From: an uncultured Parabacteroides sp.
GTDB lineage: Bacteria > Bacteroidota > Bacteroidia > Bacteroidales > Tannerellaceae
Length of the DNA stretch: 16,842 nt
NCBI GenBank assembly: GCA_900552465.1
Contig: URZO01000089.1
Coordinates: 1-16,842 of the forward strand
Direction: 5' to 3'
Part shown: one piece after another, positions 15,428-16,842 of the stretch
Layout: the number at the start of each line of letters is the position of its first letter
Position numbering within the stretch: the stretch's first letter is position 1
Made by a program: the position numbers and the translations under genes
Notes under the pieces: model-generated
Told to the model about the DNA's origin: nothing
Database searches by the model: none
What the model saw: only the letters and a program-made list of their open reading frames with translations

Positions 15428-16842
15428 ATGAAACACACGATCTTTAGTCTGATACTCCTTTTTGTCAGCACTTCACTCTTTGCAGCCCGTAAGGAAATCC
15501 TGCTGAATGAGAACTGGATGTTCCGCTTTTCCCATCAAGTACAGTTTAAAAGCGAAGAACGGGTAAACCTGCCTCATACCTGGAACAGCGGTGACGCCCT
15601 CTCCGGTAAACAGGATTACTACCGGGGAATGGGCAACTATACGAAAACGCTTTTTGTAAAACCGGAATGGAAAGGCAAACGTCTTTTCCTGCGGTTTGAA
15701 GGAGTCAATACGGTTGCCAACGTCTTTATCAACGATTACCATATCGGTGAACATCGGGGTGGATATGGCGCGTTTGTCTTCGAAATTACAGATAAGGTGA
15801 AGTATGATGCCGACAACCTGATCCTTGTAAAGGTGAATAACGCCTTGCAGCAGGATGTCATGCCGCTGGTCGGCGACTTCAACTTCTATGGCGGTATCTA
15901 CCGGGATGTGAATCTGATTATTACCGATCCTGTTAATATCTCATTGACGGACTATGCATCTCCGGGTGTCTATCTGATCCAGAATAAGGTGACAAAAGAA
16001 CAGGCCGATGTCCGGGCCAAAGTGCTTGTCTCCAACGGCAGCGCGACAGCCCAGCCGGTGCAGGTCGATGTGAAAATCTGGGAAGGCGATAAAATGGTTC
16101 AGCAGCAGGATATAAAGGTGACTGTGGATGCCAACGACTGGACGACAACAGGCATGGACCTGACCATCTGGAATCCCCGTTTGTGGAATGGCCGCCAGGA
16201 TCCGTTCATCTATAAAGCTGAGATCTCTCTCTTATCCGGCGGAAAAGTGATCGACCGGATTGTTCAGCCCTTGGGGTTGCGTTTCTATCAGGTGGATGCT
16301 GAGAAAGGATTCTTCCTGAATGGCGAACATCTGAAGCTGAAAGGCGTATGCCGCCATCAGGACCGGGCGGAAAGAGGAAATGCGCTTTATAAGATGCATC
16401 ACGACGAGGACGCCGCAATTATGGCTGAGATGGGAACGAACGCCGTTCGTCTGGCCCATTATCCGCAAGCCACCTACTTTTATGATCTGATGGATAAATA
16501 CGGTATCGTGACCTGGGCGGAAATACCGCAGATTGGACCGGGCGGATACCAGGACCAGGGCTATATCAACCAGCCTTCTTTCCGCGAAAACGGCAAGGAA
16601 CAGCTGAAGGAACTGATCCGCCAGCATTACAACCATCCGTCTATCTGCTTTTGGGGATTGTTCAACGAACTGAAAACAATCGGCGATAATCCGACTGAAT
16701 ATATCGAGGAGCTGAATGAACTGGCACATAAGGAAGACCCGACCCGCCTGACAACCTCGGCCAGTTTCCTTTCCTATGATGATGCTATCAGTAAGGTGAC
16801 TGACGTGATCGCCTGGAATCAGTATTTCGGCTGGTATGGCGG
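15428..16842 (+). CDS. Exported GH2 beta-galactosidase-like enzyme, truncated by the window edge
   Basis: An open frame of 471 codons starts at 15428 and runs without a stop to the right edge, so the 3' part is missing from this window. A type I signal peptide (1-19, ISxLFA-like core ending SLFAA) is followed by the GH2 sugar-binding domain (about 25-165; WMFRF, LPHTWN and YYRGMGNYTK are visible), an Ig-like domain (about 175-275) and the start of the TIM barrel (FFLNGEHLKLKGVCRHQD, then RLAHYPQA and TWAEIPQIGPGG). HPSICFWGLFNEL contains the likely acid/base E414; the nucleophile lies beyond the edge. It most resembles GH2 beta-galactosidase-type enzymes of gut Bacteroidales, but GH2 members with other beta-glycoside specificities cannot be excluded. 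A terminator and its own promoter-like box separate it from the gene before, so it probably opens another transcription unit. Confidence 0.93.
   Translation, partial: MKHTIFSLILLFVSTSLFAARKEILLNENWMFRFSHQVQFKSEERVNLPHTWNSGDALSGKQDYYRGMGNYTKTLFVKPEWKGKRLFLRFEGVNTVANVFINDYHIGEHRGGYGAFVFEITDKVKYDADNLILVKVNNALQQDVMPLVGDFNFYGGIYRDVNLIITDPVNISLTDYASPGVYLIQNKVTKEQADVRAKVLVSNGSATAQPVQVDVKIWEGDKMVQQQDIKVTVDANDWTTTGMDLTIWNPRLWNGRQDPFIYKAEISLLSGGKVIDRIVQPLGLRFYQVDAEKGFFLNGEHLKLKGVCRHQDRAERGNALYKMHHDEDAAIMAEMGTNAVRLAHYPQATYFYDLMDKYGIVTWAEIPQIGPGGYQDQGYINQPSFRENGKEQLKELIRQHYNHPSICFWGLFNELKTIGDNPTEYIEELNELAHKEDPTRLTTSASFLSYDDAISKVTDVIAWNQYFGWYG

Noticed and set aside
16232..16729. Minus-strand 165-codon open frame at the right end
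   Set aside because: It is antisense to the truncated GH2 gene, whose plus-strand translation contains the GH2 acid/base motif and signal peptide.
1..16842. CRISPR arrays, tRNA/rRNA genes, insertion sequences, phage genes or toxin-antitoxin pairs
   Set aside because: Both strands are filled by metabolic, transport and regulatory genes; no spaced direct repeats, cloverleaf, transposase or integrase motifs were found by reading.

Overview
The window looks like a chromosomal stretch from a gut Bacteroidales bacterium, most likely Parabacteroides or a close relative. The evidence is a complete SusC/SusD pair, a DUF3823 lipoprotein, an ECF sigma/FecR pair of the Bacteroidetes type, A/T-rich translation starts with little Shine-Dalgarno sequence, and -7 boxes matching the Bacteroidetes consensus TAnnTTTG. 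The genus is inferred from overall resemblance. No rRNA, tRNA, CRISPR array, insertion sequence or phage gene was seen.

Layout. Positions 61-11777 on the minus strand form one polysaccharide utilization locus (PUL), read right to left: ECF sigma factor (11205-11777), FecR anti-sigma factor (10040-10969), SusC transporter with an N-terminal STN signalling domain (6546-9929), SusD lipoprotein (4687-6534), DUF3823 lipoprotein (3969-4664), a GH130-type enzyme (2766-3905) and a large GH2 enzyme (61-2754). The last five genes are spaced 11-63 bp apart. A strong intrinsic-terminator-like hairpin lies between the DUF3823 gene and the GH130 gene, only about a dozen bases before the GH130 start, so the enzymes are probably expressed by partial read-through.

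Upstream of the sigma gene, on the same strand, is an exported SagB-like nitroreductase (11882-12517). Divergent from it is an outer-membrane beta-barrel/TonB-receptor-like protein (12698-15262) ending at a clear terminator (15287-15317). After a 165-bp gap with a 14-bp perfect palindrome and a TAnnTTTG box, a GH2 beta-galactosidase-like gene starts at 15428 and runs off the right edge. It is probably the first gene of another transcription unit.

How the genes work together (inference from known Sus-like systems): SusD and SusC capture and import an oligosaccharide. Ligand occupancy is signalled from the STN domain of SusC to the periplasmic part of FecR, which frees the ECF sigma factor to transcribe the PUL. 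The GH2 and GH130 enzymes then trim the glycan in the periplasm. GH130 members are known for beta-mannosides, and the GH2 belongs to the beta-mannosidase/exo-glucosaminidase-like group. A beta-mannoside target such as an N-glycan core or another mannosylated glycan is therefore a reasonable but unproven guess.

I did not find a clearly novel multi-gene system. The most interesting points are the intra-operon terminator, the structured sigma/anti-sigma intergenic region, the palindromic site before the last GH2 gene, and the exported nitroreductase beside the PUL regulators.
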